NCBI GenBank assembly: GCA_015146655.1
Contig: VKHL01000057.1
Span: forward strand, 7,840-71,839
Origin: Ochromonas danica
Lineage: Eukaryota > Sar > Chrysophyceae > Chromulinales > Chromulinaceae
Direction: 5' to 3'
Length of the DNA: 64,000 nucleotides
Each line of letters begins with the position of its first letter. Position 1 is the first letter of the stretch. The notes under the pieces are model-generated. The model was given only the letters and a program-made list of their open reading frames with translations, searched no databases and was not told where the DNA came from. The position numbers were made by a program, and so were the translations under genes. This document shows, in pieces, positions 24,297 through 32,336 of this stretch.

Positions 24297-25412
24297 TTAA
24301 AAGTTGAAATTAGCAGATATACCTCTGCCAGAGACTTTCCACTCTGCTTGTCTCGCAAGATGAGTCCAATTCATGCCATTAGATGCTGTTTTATGACTGA
24401 TTTGCAGAGGAGAGAGAAAGAGCGGCATGAGCAACACATTGCCATTGCCATTGCTATTGCTATTGCTGTTGCCATTACAGTCACCACAGCCTACACGACG
24501 ATATCTCTCAATATCCTCACTTATCTCTTGTGTGATGCGCTCAATGGCTGCAAATCCATGAACATGATAAGGCACGTGGTCTTTATGAAGGGAAGAGTTA
24601 AGCCCTTCCTTTGCACTGTTGAATATGGGAATGTTCAAAACATAGCTAGGTTGGGCCATCGCATAAAGAAAGGCATCTGTATAGAGACATCGAGCTCCAA
24701 TAGTTGGACGGAATGGATTGAGTTGGTTGGGTGGATAGCGTGCATAGTCTTGGGAGTGAGAGAGGACAAAGGCCCTCTTACCAAGTCTATCCGCCCTAAC
24801 AGCAACAGAGAGAAACTGCTTGATAGCATCCTTACGATAGAGAATGGCTTGAGCTGACCATGTTGAAACATTGCGAGGCCGGAGAGTGAAGAGATGATGA
24901 CTTGCGAGCAGAGGAGAGGGAGAGCTTCCATTCCCCACAGAAGACCGATAGATGTCCCACGCCTGCTCGATATCCAGCTTGTGACTCATCATTAACTGCA
25001 CACTTCCAAACGATCGTGGCAGAAGAGAGATGAGTCTCTTGAAGTCCACGTGATAGAGGAAGCGCACGTCATCTTCCAGCACGAGGAAGAAAGGCGAATT
25101 ACGCGCTGCAGGGGTTGAGTCATGCACTGCCTCGTAAAGCAGATTGACATGGGAGCAAAGAGTAGCGATGACTTTGTTTCCAATGGAGCAGAAGTTGTCG
25201 ACTAGCAGCAGGTTGCAAGTCTCGGCTGTGAGGGCAGCCACGCGGCGATGATAAGCCACGCCAATCTCCGAGAGGTGGCGAGACATTGACTCCCTTCGAT
25301 CAGCCCGCTCATCCAGATTGAGCCAGTAAACAGGCACATCTAAAGAGACGATCAATCGACAACTACAGCAAGCCAAGAACCAGATTATCCACCACATCCA
25401 GGACATCGACAT
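24297..25412 (-). CDS. Glycosyltransferase family 25-like protein
   Basis: An intronless frame of 371 residues beginning MSMSWMWWIIWFLACCSCR, a signal peptide or signal anchor for the secretory pathway. Then VPVYWLNLDERADRRESMSRHLSEI gives the GT25 start (N-x-D-x-R-x-DRR), and FFLVLEDDVRF supplies the LEDD metal-binding motif. A later SHSQDYARYP... TDAFLYAMAQP region fits the acceptor side. Family members move galactose or glucose onto collagen hydroxylysine (COLGALT) or lipo-oligosaccharide; the substrate here is unknown. An Asn/Gly/Ser hexanucleotide-coded run (bases about 24440-24475) lies near the C-terminus. Only 83 bp separate its start from that of the GT61-like gene on the other strand. 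Confidence 0.8.
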   Translation of the reverse strand: MSMSWMWWIIWFLACCSCRLIVSLDVPVYWLNLDERADRRESMSRHLSEIGVAYHRRVAALTAETCNLLLVDNFCSIGNKVIATLCSHVNLLYEAVHDSTPAARNSPFFLVLEDDVRFLYHVDFKRLISLLPRSFGSVQLMMSHKLDIEQAWDIYRSSVGNGSSPSPLLASHHLFTLRPRNVSTWSAQAILYRKDAIKQFLSVAVRADRLGKRAFVLSHSQDYARYPPNQLNPFRPTIGARCLYTDAFLYAMAQPSYVLNIPIFNSAKEGLNSSLHKDHVPYHVHGFAAIERITQEISEDIERYRRVGCGDCNGNSNSNSNGNGNVLLMPLFLSPLQISHKTASNGMNWTHLARQAEWKVSGRGISANFNF

Positions 25413-25495
25413 GATGGCTCATGTGTTCCTTCCTTCCGACTATTCCATGGAATCCATGGAATCGCTGGTAGAAAACGTTGTGACATGGAAAAGAA
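25413..25495. promoter_or_regulatory. 83-bp bidirectional promoter between two glycosyltransferase genes
   Basis: The GT25-like and GT61-like start codons face away from each other across 83 bp. The centre (25442-25462) carries two overlapping copies of the palindrome ATTCCATGGAAT (ATTCCATGGAAT and ATCCATGGAAT). The same palindrome recurs upstream of DNA2 and of the E2 gene, so it is a candidate transcription-factor site. Confidence 0.55.
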
Positions 25496-27076
25496 ATGAG
25501 GATGTTCACCGTTCTCTTCACCCTATTCAGCCTACTTCATGGTGTCCTCTCTCTCCGTGATAGTGACTATCCCCTGGTAGTGGACTACAGTGAGCACTAC
25601 TACTACCACCATCTCTATGAGAAGATGATGGAGTCCATGTCAGTGAACAACTGCACGATAGGTGGAGACTATCACTATGGAGATGGTTCCCGTCCAGACT
25701 TGACTGTCAAAGTCCTCCCACCACCATCTCAAGTCATTCAGAAGTGGTCCCTCCCAGCGACTCACAAGTTGTCTTCCTCCTCCCATCGCGTCTTCTCTCA
25801 CGTCTCAGAGAACCTCTGCACCTCAACACGCTTTCGCGATGTAGTGCGTGGGTTCTACAAACGAGCAAAAGGATGCTATAAAGTCTATGTAGTAGACAAA
25901 CACGGTCAGCGCAGGAAGCGCTTCAACGACTATGGCGCCACGTTACACCCCGAGCATGTCCGCTGCGATAACGAAATAGCAGCCACAGTGTGTCACCTTG
26001 GAGCAGCTGGTATGCAGGTAGTCGATCCTCTCTATCGCCAGCTTGGATCCTATCCCTTTGAGATCCGCGCCCAGCAGGTCATTGTCAGTCGCAGTGGAAT
26101 GTTCGCCATGCCTTGCGGACCTTTTGGACTCTTCGCTTCCTGTGAAGCTGTCAAGTGTGGATTACCTTTAGCTAGCAAGGTTGTACAAGAGGTATCAACA
26201 TGTCGACAGCATCCTAATAGCTGTCCTTATCCACACCATGCCAAGGTGTTCATCCTCACCCAATACGACGACACACAGATCGGACAGTTCATGCAAGAGA
26301 ACCTGCCCAAACTCTTCTATCACCTCGACTATCTCTTAGCTAATCCTGATGTCAAGATTCACTTTGGCTTCACGAAGAGAGATGTGCTACCAAACTTTGT
26401 ACTGCCTCACCATTTCTTCCGATGGCTAGGCCTGGCAGATCGATTGATTAATGGCACTTTCTTTGCGGATGAAGTCATCATGCCAAGAGAAGGAGGATGT
26501 CAAGACATTGGCTATAATGCTTGGGAGATGGTGACTATGCGGGAAAAGGTCTATTCCATGCTCTCTATCGAGGAAGAGGTTGACTTCACTTGGCGCAGTC
26601 CTCGTCAAGCCTCTGTGCTCATTTTGACTCGCTCACCTGGAGCCTTCACACAAAACAAAGCAGATGCTGGTCAACGCAAATGGACTCCTAGACAGTTGAA
26701 AGATCTAACAGCTGGATTGAAGGAGAGCTTTCCTAAGCATTCTATTGAGATCTTTGCTGATAATAATCGAACTTTAATGACTTGTCCACTTTGTCAGGCA
26801 GAGATGTTTAGTCGAGCGGATGTTGTCATAGGCTTCCATGGTGCTGGACTATCCAATGCTATGTTCATGAAGCCTGGAGGGTTGATAGTAGAAGTGGTCT
26901 ATAACTATGACTCCAGGCATGCCCCCATCACAGGCATCTTTCCTCGAATTGCAGATATCATTGGTCTGCATCATTTCTCTTATTATGTGCGAGATATACA
27001 GATGAATGGTGAGCAACTAGCGAAGGAAACGTTTGATTTCTATAAGAAGACTAGGCTATGGTCAGCCAGAGTATAG
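25496..27076 (+). CDS. Glycosyltransferase family 61-like protein (EOGT/POMGNT2 type)
   Basis: An intronless frame of 526 residues with the signal peptide MRMFTVLFTLFSLLHGVLS. The C-terminal half has the GT61 (DUF563) hallmarks: ADVVIGFHGAGLSNAMFMKPGG followed by IVEVVYNYD, and an upstream RSPRQASVLILTRS segment. Family members include EOGT (O-GlcNAc on secreted EGF domains), POMGNT2 and plant arabino/xylosyltransferases, all in the ER or Golgi. Acceptor and donor cannot be read from sequence. Eight or more cysteines in the middle region (FASCEAVKCG, CRQHPNSCPYP) suggest disulphides in the lumen. Shares its promoter with the GT25-like gene, so the two probably work in the same glycosylation route. 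Confidence 0.85.
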   Translation: MRMFTVLFTLFSLLHGVLSLRDSDYPLVVDYSEHYYYHHLYEKMMESMSVNNCTIGGDYHYGDGSRPDLTVKVLPPPSQVIQKWSLPATHKLSSSSHRVFSHVSENLCTSTRFRDVVRGFYKRAKGCYKVYVVDKHGQRRKRFNDYGATLHPEHVRCDNEIAATVCHLGAAGMQVVDPLYRQLGSYPFEIRAQQVIVSRSGMFAMPCGPFGLFASCEAVKCGLPLASKVVQEVSTCRQHPNSCPYPHHAKVFILTQYDDTQIGQFMQENLPKLFYHLDYLLANPDVKIHFGFTKRDVLPNFVLPHHFFRWLGLADRLINGTFFADEVIMPREGGCQDIGYNAWEMVTMREKVYSMLSIEEEVDFTWRSPRQASVLILTRSPGAFTQNKADAGQRKWTPRQLKDLTAGLKESFPKHSIEIFADNNRTLMTCPLCQAEMFSRADVVIGFHGAGLSNAMFMKPGGLIVEVVYNYDSRHAPITGIFPRIADIIGLHHFSYYVRDIQMNGEQLAKETFDFYKKTRLWSARV

Positions 27077-27576
27077 AAGCAGACGTGATGATGGATTAAC
27101 GGTGATAGTAATGGTGATGGTAGTGGATCACAGTGTTGCTGTGTCATCATCATCTAGTCTGGTATTCCTATTGTGCTAGAATTGATTGAATTGTTTTCCT
27201 CGCTGACTTGAAGGAAGACAAGAGGAAGAGAAGAGCTTAGCTTATGATGATAGGCATAGCTCGCTGATGGTCACAATACAGTGACATTACAATCATTGTT
27301 ATGGACCATCTCGGACTGTCGGAGAAAACTAGTTCAGACCACACAACAAGAAGAGAAGAGGGAAGGGCTAGAACGAACTTCCTCACAATGAGAAGACCAA
27401 AATCTAGTTAGCTTAAATACTTTCTCTTTGTAACATCGTAGATCAGATACTGTATACAATGATCAAAGGTAGTCAAAAGTTACAAAAGATTGCGGTGATT
27501 GAAAATTGAAGCAGTTGTCGGATACTTCAGCACTCTGAGTGCCTCCTTAACTTCTGACCAAGTAATATACTCCCCT
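27077..27576. other. Convergent intergenic region
   Basis: A 500-bp gap between two 3' ends. GATGGT/GATGAT short runs occur near 27100-27160. No gene or RNA was recognised. Confidence 0.4.
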
Positions 27577-28575
27577 TTAGACCAAAGAGACGGTGGTATA
27601 AGTGGGGTCATTAGTGATATCGCAAGTGTTGTCACCATAGGCCAAGCGAATGTAGCCATCTTCACCCCAACTGGTGCCCCAAGAGTTGCGAATCTTCCAG
27701 TAACCACCAGTGGTGGCCAAGACACCCACAGCTTGCACACAATGATCCACATCATCACCACAGCTAGAGACAATTCCGCCGGTGTAAGAGCTCCATTCAG
27801 AGGCATCAAGACAGACAGAAAGAGGGCCAGTAGACTGAACGTAAGAAGCCATGGCAGATTCGCCACCACTGATGGTAGTGTATTTGGTCACAGTCACAAC
27901 TTGGTTGCCACTGATCTTAGAAGAAGAGCAGGTGCCAGTCTTGCCCAAATAGGAAGTGTAAGGGTAAGCAGTCTCAGTGACAATACCGCCAGCATTCTTC
28001 ACATAAGTGTAAGCAACCTCTGTCCAGCCTCCATTGCAGCCCTGGGCAACATTAGCACACTGAACAATCTGCTCAGGAGACAACTCATAGGTGACGCTCT
28101 GGGTGCGAATAGTATCGGACTCAATCTGTTCAGTGGCAGAGAAGGCCCAGCAAGAGCCACACTGGCCCTGATTCTTGATGGGGGTGGTGTACACTCCACT
28201 CCAGTCTACCAAGGTGGCAGAAGTGTCCAAAGGACGAGTGAACTCGACCACCTCACCCTTTACCTTCTGCTTCAAGTCAGCAGTCAAGTACTTGGACTCG
28301 AACTCTGCTTGGCTGAGATCGGAGAGGAAGGTGATGCCGTGCACAGCCGTTCCACCCTTCTTGATCTCTTTGGCATTGCGACGATCTGCCTCTTTCAGGT
28401 TTTCAATGAAGATAGTGAAGCGGCGGAATTCTTCTTCCCAAGTGCTATACTTCTTCTGGTGATCACGTTTAAAGTTCTCCCATAATTCCTTTTGCTTCGC
28501 AGGATCTTCAGGATAAATACCAGCAAAAGCAGATGCTACAAGAAGAGAGGCGAAGACGACAGCTTTGTAGATCAT
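27577..28575 (-). CDS. Papain-family cysteine protease, cathepsin L type
   Basis: An intronless precursor of 332 residues. The ATG at 28575 gives MIYKAVVFASLLVASAFAG, a clear signal peptide; the frame is open further upstream but without need for it. Residues about 28-90 form the inhibitor I29 propeptide (LWENFKRDHQKKYSTWEEEFRRF, ERFNIN-like). The mature enzyme shows NQGQCGSCWAFS (catalytic Cys), GCNGG, DHCVQAVGV (catalytic His) and IRNSWGTSWGEDGYIRL (catalytic Asn). Likely a lysosomal, digestive-vacuole or secreted protease. All catalytic residues are present and the length is typical. A CAACAA-rich leader precedes the ATG. Confidence 0.95.
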   Translation of the reverse strand: MIYKAVVFASLLVASAFAGIYPEDPAKQKELWENFKRDHQKKYSTWEEEFRRFTIFIENLKEADRRNAKEIKKGGTAVHGITFLSDLSQAEFESKYLTADLKQKVKGEVVEFTRPLDTSATLVDWSGVYTTPIKNQGQCGSCWAFSATEQIESDTIRTQSVTYELSPEQIVQCANVAQGCNGGWTEVAYTYVKNAGGIVTETAYPYTSYLGKTGTCSSSKISGNQVVTVTKYTTISGGESAMASYVQSTGPLSVCLDASEWSSYTGGIVSSCGDDVDHCVQAVGVLATTGGYWKIRNSWGTSWGEDGYIRLAYGDNTCDITNDPTYTTVSLV

Positions 28576-28733
28576 TCTCTGTGCTTTTGTTGTTCTTGTT
28601 GTTGTTGTTGTTGTTTGGTTGTTCTGAAGATCGCTTTGCCCCTTCGCGACGTGTCTGTCTGCATGGAGGGTATCTTGGGCAAGCACACAGAGAAAATCTC
28701 TTCAAATTTGAGCTTTTACATGGGTTACACATC

Positions 28734-28806
28734 GCCTTTATAGCTCAGTTGGTTAGAGCATGCGCTTAGTAAGCGTAAGGTCTTGGGTTCGAGCCCCAAT
28801 AAAGGC
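28734..28806 (+). tRNA. tRNA-Thr (AGT)
   Basis: A complete 73-nt cloverleaf: acceptor GCCTTTA/TAAAGGC, D stem GCTC/GAGC, anticodon stem TGCGC/GCGTA around loop TTAGTAA (anticodon AGT, threonine), T stem TTGGG/CCCAA with TTCGAGC. Internal A box (TAGCTCAGTTGG) and B box (GGTTCGAGCCC) are intact, and there is no intron. An identical inverted copy lies at 29939-30011. Confidence 0.95.
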
Positions 28807-28820
28807 TTTTGCACTTTTTT
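28807..28820 (+). terminator. Pol III terminator of the first tRNA-Thr
   Basis: TTTT directly follows the acceptor stem, with a second longer T run after GCAC. The same 14-15 bases flank the inverted copy, so they were duplicated with it. Confidence 0.75.
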
Positions 28821-29113
28821 TGGCTTATTTTCTCTTGTATTGCACAGTTCTTATCTATATATGCAATAGTATAAATGTAATATGTTCTAAATGGATAAAT
28901 GCTATATATCTTACAAATATCTATCCTAATTATAGAAAGATCGACCTTCGTCTCTCACCAAAACAAACAAGACACCCAGTTCACAATCCCCACCGTGGGC
29001 AACTTTTTCCCAGCCGGTTCGTTCCTTCGTTGTTTTATTTTCCGATTTGTTGCGTTCACTTGGCAGTCACATGCAGTCCCTTGATATTCTCACTACCGCA
29101 GCCGCGGAAGCCG

Positions 29114-29509
29114 ATGTGGGCTCGGAAAAGGCGTCCGCCGAGGCGCTTGGTGGCCAAAGATGGAACGGAGGATCCAACACGTTCCGCGAAGAAAGCGCGA
29201 TCCGTCACAGTTACAGCACCGCCACTTTTGCTGCAGCCGTCGACCGCCAAACCGGATCAAGTATCATCCCTGCAACACAGCGACGTGTCCCTTTTGACAC
29301 AAGAAAACGACGCGCGCGCGTTGACCCAAGAAATTAACGTGCTCGCGCCGACAAAACGAAACGACACGCCGTCCGAACAAACGTCGCCTGCAATGGAGGC
29401 AACCCAGCGCCTCAAGGCTGTGCCCGCAGCACTCAGATACGGGGTGCGCTTTTGTGGGTTCCGCGCTTCCCGATCGGCACGGCAGTATGATGACACTGAT
29501 GCAGTGTGA
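29114..29509 (+). CDS. Hypothetical basic protein in the tRNA-flanked island
   Basis: A frame of 131 residues from ATG 29114, starting MWARKRRPPRRLVAKDG with two nuclear-localisation-like basic clusters, then a Ser/Thr/Gln-rich middle and an Arg-rich end. Composition is unlike the flanking genes. A rival 90-residue frame from 29071 overlaps it in another phase, so which frame is used, if any, is unclear. I recognise no family. It may be one exon of a longer gene continuing into the 29538 frame, or non-coding. Confidence 0.3.
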   Translation: MWARKRRPPRRLVAKDGTEDPTRSAKKARSVTVTAPPLLLQPSTAKPDQVSSLQHSDVSLLTQENDARALTQEINVLAPTKRNDTPSEQTSPAMEATQRLKAVPAALRYGVRFCGFRASRSARQYDDTDAV

Positions 29510-29537
29510 TAAATAACGCAGTATAAATAAAGGCAGT

Positions 29538-29777
29538 ATGATAAATAACCGCTGCAACATATTAGACTTCGTACTGAACAACAGCTCCAAACGCATGACT
29601 GACATTGCCAGAGTTGTTTTGCGTTTGGAGTCATTTATTCGCAAAAAGTACCCTGGGAATGACGAGATGCATCAGAGTCTGGACAAGATCACGGCGGACC
29701 CCTTGCTCTGGATCAAAATTACTCGTCCTCCCTCCCCGCCCCCGACCGCTCCTGCGGCTGCTGCGGCGAATCCATGA
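29538..29777 (+). CDS. Hypothetical small protein, possible second exon
   Basis: A 79-residue frame (ATG at 29538) with a helical centre (NSSKRMTDIARVVLRLESFIRKKY) and a Pro/Ala-rich end. It follows the 29114 frame by 28 bases in a different phase; a splice between them is possible but no decisive consensus was seen. No family recognised. Confidence 0.25.
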   Translation: MINNRCNILDFVLNNSSKRMTDIARVVLRLESFIRKKYPGNDEMHQSLDKITADPLLWIKITRPPSPPPTAPAAAAANP

Positions 29778-29938
29778 CCTTCCCGGTTCTTGCATTCGCC
29801 GTACACTCTCTTTCATTAGTATTCCAATTAAAGTTAAAGTTCAACTGGTATGATACCTATAAAGCACAATATGGTCATTTTAACTCATGGTCAAAATTTC
29901 AGCGAGTTTTCCCCGAGTAGATCAAAAAAAGTGCAAAA

Positions 29939-30011
29939 GCCTTTATTGGGGCTCGAACCCAAGACCTTACGCTTACTAAGCGCATGCTCTAACCAACTGA
30001 GCTATAAAGGC
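29939..30011 (-). tRNA. tRNA-Thr (AGT), inverted second copy
   Basis: Exact reverse complement of the tRNA gene at 28734-28806, including the anticodon loop and both internal promoter boxes. Its terminator T run (A run on the + strand, 29935-29938 and 29924-29930) is also preserved. Both genes point toward the island between them. Confidence 0.95.
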
Positions 30012-30106
30012 GCTGTTGTTTCAACAAGAACAGAGAGAAGTATAAAGCTACTTATGAGGAAAATGGTGGGAACGATTTAACGTTGTTGGATGTTGGATGC
30101 TTATCG

Positions 30107-31236
30107 ATGTTGGATGTTGCAATGATAGGGAGCTTACTTTCTGGACTATTATTGTTGAATTCTCGTGTTTATTCGTCTTCCTCCTCTCTCTTCTTCACGA
30201 ACTGTTTATTTTGTGTTGTCATTGGCTTGTTCAATGCTTCAAACCATGTTGTTTTGGCCAGGCTCTTCATGGTTATCCTTCTTCATTTGCCACTGATGTC
30301 GTTGTGGGGAAGAGTAATTGCGTCGATTTTTCTTTGTCTTGTGCAACCCCATGTCTGTTTACTGTTGCCTTTCTTGGTGACAGAGTATGATTGCGATAAG
30401 GATGTCCTCCTCCCACACTGCCATAAACAAATCCTGCTTCATTCTTCCCGCAGTGCTGCTCTTTATGGAATAACATGCCTTGTTTCCATCTGGATCTTGA
30501 GCTTTGTGTCATCTGTTGATCTGATAGGACTCCTCAGAGATCGTATAGTCGATACCGTGGGGATCGTCGACCCTGCTCTAGTGGCGTTACCTACTGATAT
30601 ACACTGGGACTCATCATCATCGGAAATCTTATCACCTACGCCCCGATCCGTTGGATATGGCATATTGTGGTATTTGCAGGTCTTGATGCTTCCTGAGCAT
30701 GTGAGATATTTCCAGTGGCTCATCATAGCACAACCATTCTTTGTCTGTTTGTTCGCTGGGGCTCTACTCATACCATTTGATTATTATCTCTGGGTAAGAT
30801 TACTATTTCTCATCTCTTTGTAATAAATCCTCTTGTTTCATATCAAGCTAATTTGTTTTCATTGTTTTTGTTCACTCAGCTGAAGTTCTTCTATATTATT
30901 ACACAATATTATATCCTAGCACCAGATGTAGTAGGAATGAGCTGTGTACTAGTTTCAATCCTTTTACACCGACCTGAAGTCACTAAGTCAATGCGATTCC
31001 TTCCTTGGCTATTGATGGGATGGTTTGTACCCATCGTTGTCTCTCCCATTATGAAATATCTTTGGTTGGACCTTGGAACTGGAAATGCCAATTTTTTGTT
31101 CTTCCAAGGATATTGCATGTGGATCTGCATGGCGATCCTCTTGTTGGACTATCTTGTAATTCTAGTGAGAAGTCCTTCCTCCTCACCTTCTCTTGGCTCC
31201 CCTCCCAATGGCACTCTCGAGACAAGTGGAAACTGA
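30107..31236 (+). CDS. GPI transamidase subunit PIG-U-like, apparently lacking its N-terminus
   Basis: Multipass ER protein of the complex that attaches GPI anchors. Two exons (30107-30793, 30880-31236; 86-bp intron) give about 347 residues, against roughly 430 in the family. The C-terminal half is diagnostic: GYGILWYLQVLMLPEHVRYFQWL, WFVPIVVSPIMKYLWL and LGTGNANFLFFQ, which matches the family's GSGNANFFFA. The N-terminal hydrophobic segments start within what should be the middle of the protein. Roughly 90 residues, including the first membrane span and lumenal loop, are not seen. The inverted tRNA gene lies 95 bp upstream and there is little room for earlier exons, so the 5' part may be lost, displaced or very divergent. 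Start at 30107 is provisional. Confidence 0.75.
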
Positions 31237-31344
31237 AAACATCATATCTTTCAGTTTTGAGCAAGTTGCCATTATCGTATCTTTCACAGAAGCAAACATA
31301 TTCACAGTCATTCGATGATGTGCTGACTCACTTCTTGATTGATC

Positions 31345-32133
31345 ATGTCTTCTCAAGGCCATACCGTGATAGTCAACGAGAAACTGCGCAATTCAGGTGA
31401 GACTGTTCGTCTGACAAGAGTGAACATCGTTGAGTCACTAAAGATTGGAAGGGGTGGGGTTGTGTATATGATTTGATAGAATTGATTAGAATGCTGGATC
31501 CATCACCAAGAAGGTTTACAGGATCTATCCTACCAGATTTGATGTAGGAGCTTTCTTCTTTCTTCTTGTAATAGACTAGCGGTTCATCATGTGACATTTT
31601 TAAATGGTGATCTATGTAGATTCAACGACTGCATCCCCTCGTTATCCATCACAATAGGCTATAGTTTGGATGATCAAAGTCGAGAGAAGATGGAGAAAGT
31701 GCAGAAGCATAGTCATAATTGCCATGGAGTCGTGATTGGAACATTCACTCATGAAGAGTGGATGATGTTTCAGAACTCTGTGGAAATAGGGACTATGCGT
31801 CTGTTTCTTGTTCGTAGTGTGGAAGAAGCAGTGGAATTGATTAAAACAACGAGGGAGATCATGAATTGTCCTGATAAGTACACCAACCAAGCCAAGTACT
31901 TTACTTCTCTAGCAAGCTATTGCAGCAGCAATGAATGTGCTCGAACTATCGCGAGGGACTTGCTAACGATAATGAATATTCCTGACGAGGAGATTATGAT
32001 TATCATGGAGGCTTTACCGACTCTTTATGCCCTTCTGACCACACCTAAACAAGTTTTGGATGAAATGTTACCTGTGAATCAAGATACGCTGGAAAAGCTT
32101 GCTATTCTATTTGACACTGAATCCCAACACTAG
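31345..32133 (+). CDS. FAAP24: FAAP24 homologue (Fanconi anaemia core complex-associated protein)
   Basis: FAAP24 pairs with FANCM to recognise branched or cross-linked DNA. Two exons fit exactly by phase: 31345-31396 and 31580-32133, giving about 201 residues. The first encodes MSSQGHTVIVNEKLRNS, which mirrors the human GHIVANEKWRGS start. The central segment (HGVVIGTFTHEEWMMFQNSVEIGTMRLFLVRSVEEAVELI) follows the inactive XPF-nuclease fold, ending in an EEA helix. The C-terminal 60 residues have the double helix-hairpin-helix pattern (LTIMNIPDEEIMIIMEALPTLYALL... VLDEMLPV). No catalytic ERKxxxD motif is present, as expected for FAAP24. It follows PIG-U by 108 bp in the same direction. SPO16 is a related alternative, but the N-terminal match favours FAAP24. 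Confidence 0.75.
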
Positions 32134-32336
32134 GCTATCACGGTGGACTAAATGTTTTGTACGACATTATTTACATTTAATTAACGATTAAATAAATTCA
32201 GAAGGGGACTCGATTGCTTCAGATAAAATGCATAACTTCATTATGCATGTGTTTATGTTGCTCCAACAGCGCTGTGGAGAAAGTGGCTAAGAATTGAGAA
32301 GACAAATAGCACATGATGATGCTAGCTGGGCTTCAG

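Larger units (their letters stand above)
28807..29938. other. Island between inverted tRNA-Thr genes
   Basis: About 1.1 kb lies between two identical, oppositely oriented tRNA-Thr genes. The inverted repeat covers each tRNA plus roughly 15 bp of 3' flank (about 88 bp per arm). The central part (about 29040-29780) is visibly GC-richer than the neighbouring genes, with GCGCGCGCG and CCGCGG strings, while the edges are AT-rich. Two small frames occur inside. This looks like inserted or inversion-duplicated DNA; the mechanism is not known. Confidence 0.6.

Noticed and set aside
24440-24475. Possible CRISPR-like or satellite array (CATTGC hexamers)
   Set aside because: Period-six codon repeat inside the GT25-like gene; no spacers and too short.
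28760-29113. N-terminal part of the frame opening inside the tRNA gene
   Set aside because: It starts within the tRNA and crosses its terminator; only the part from ATG 29114 is considered, with low confidence.
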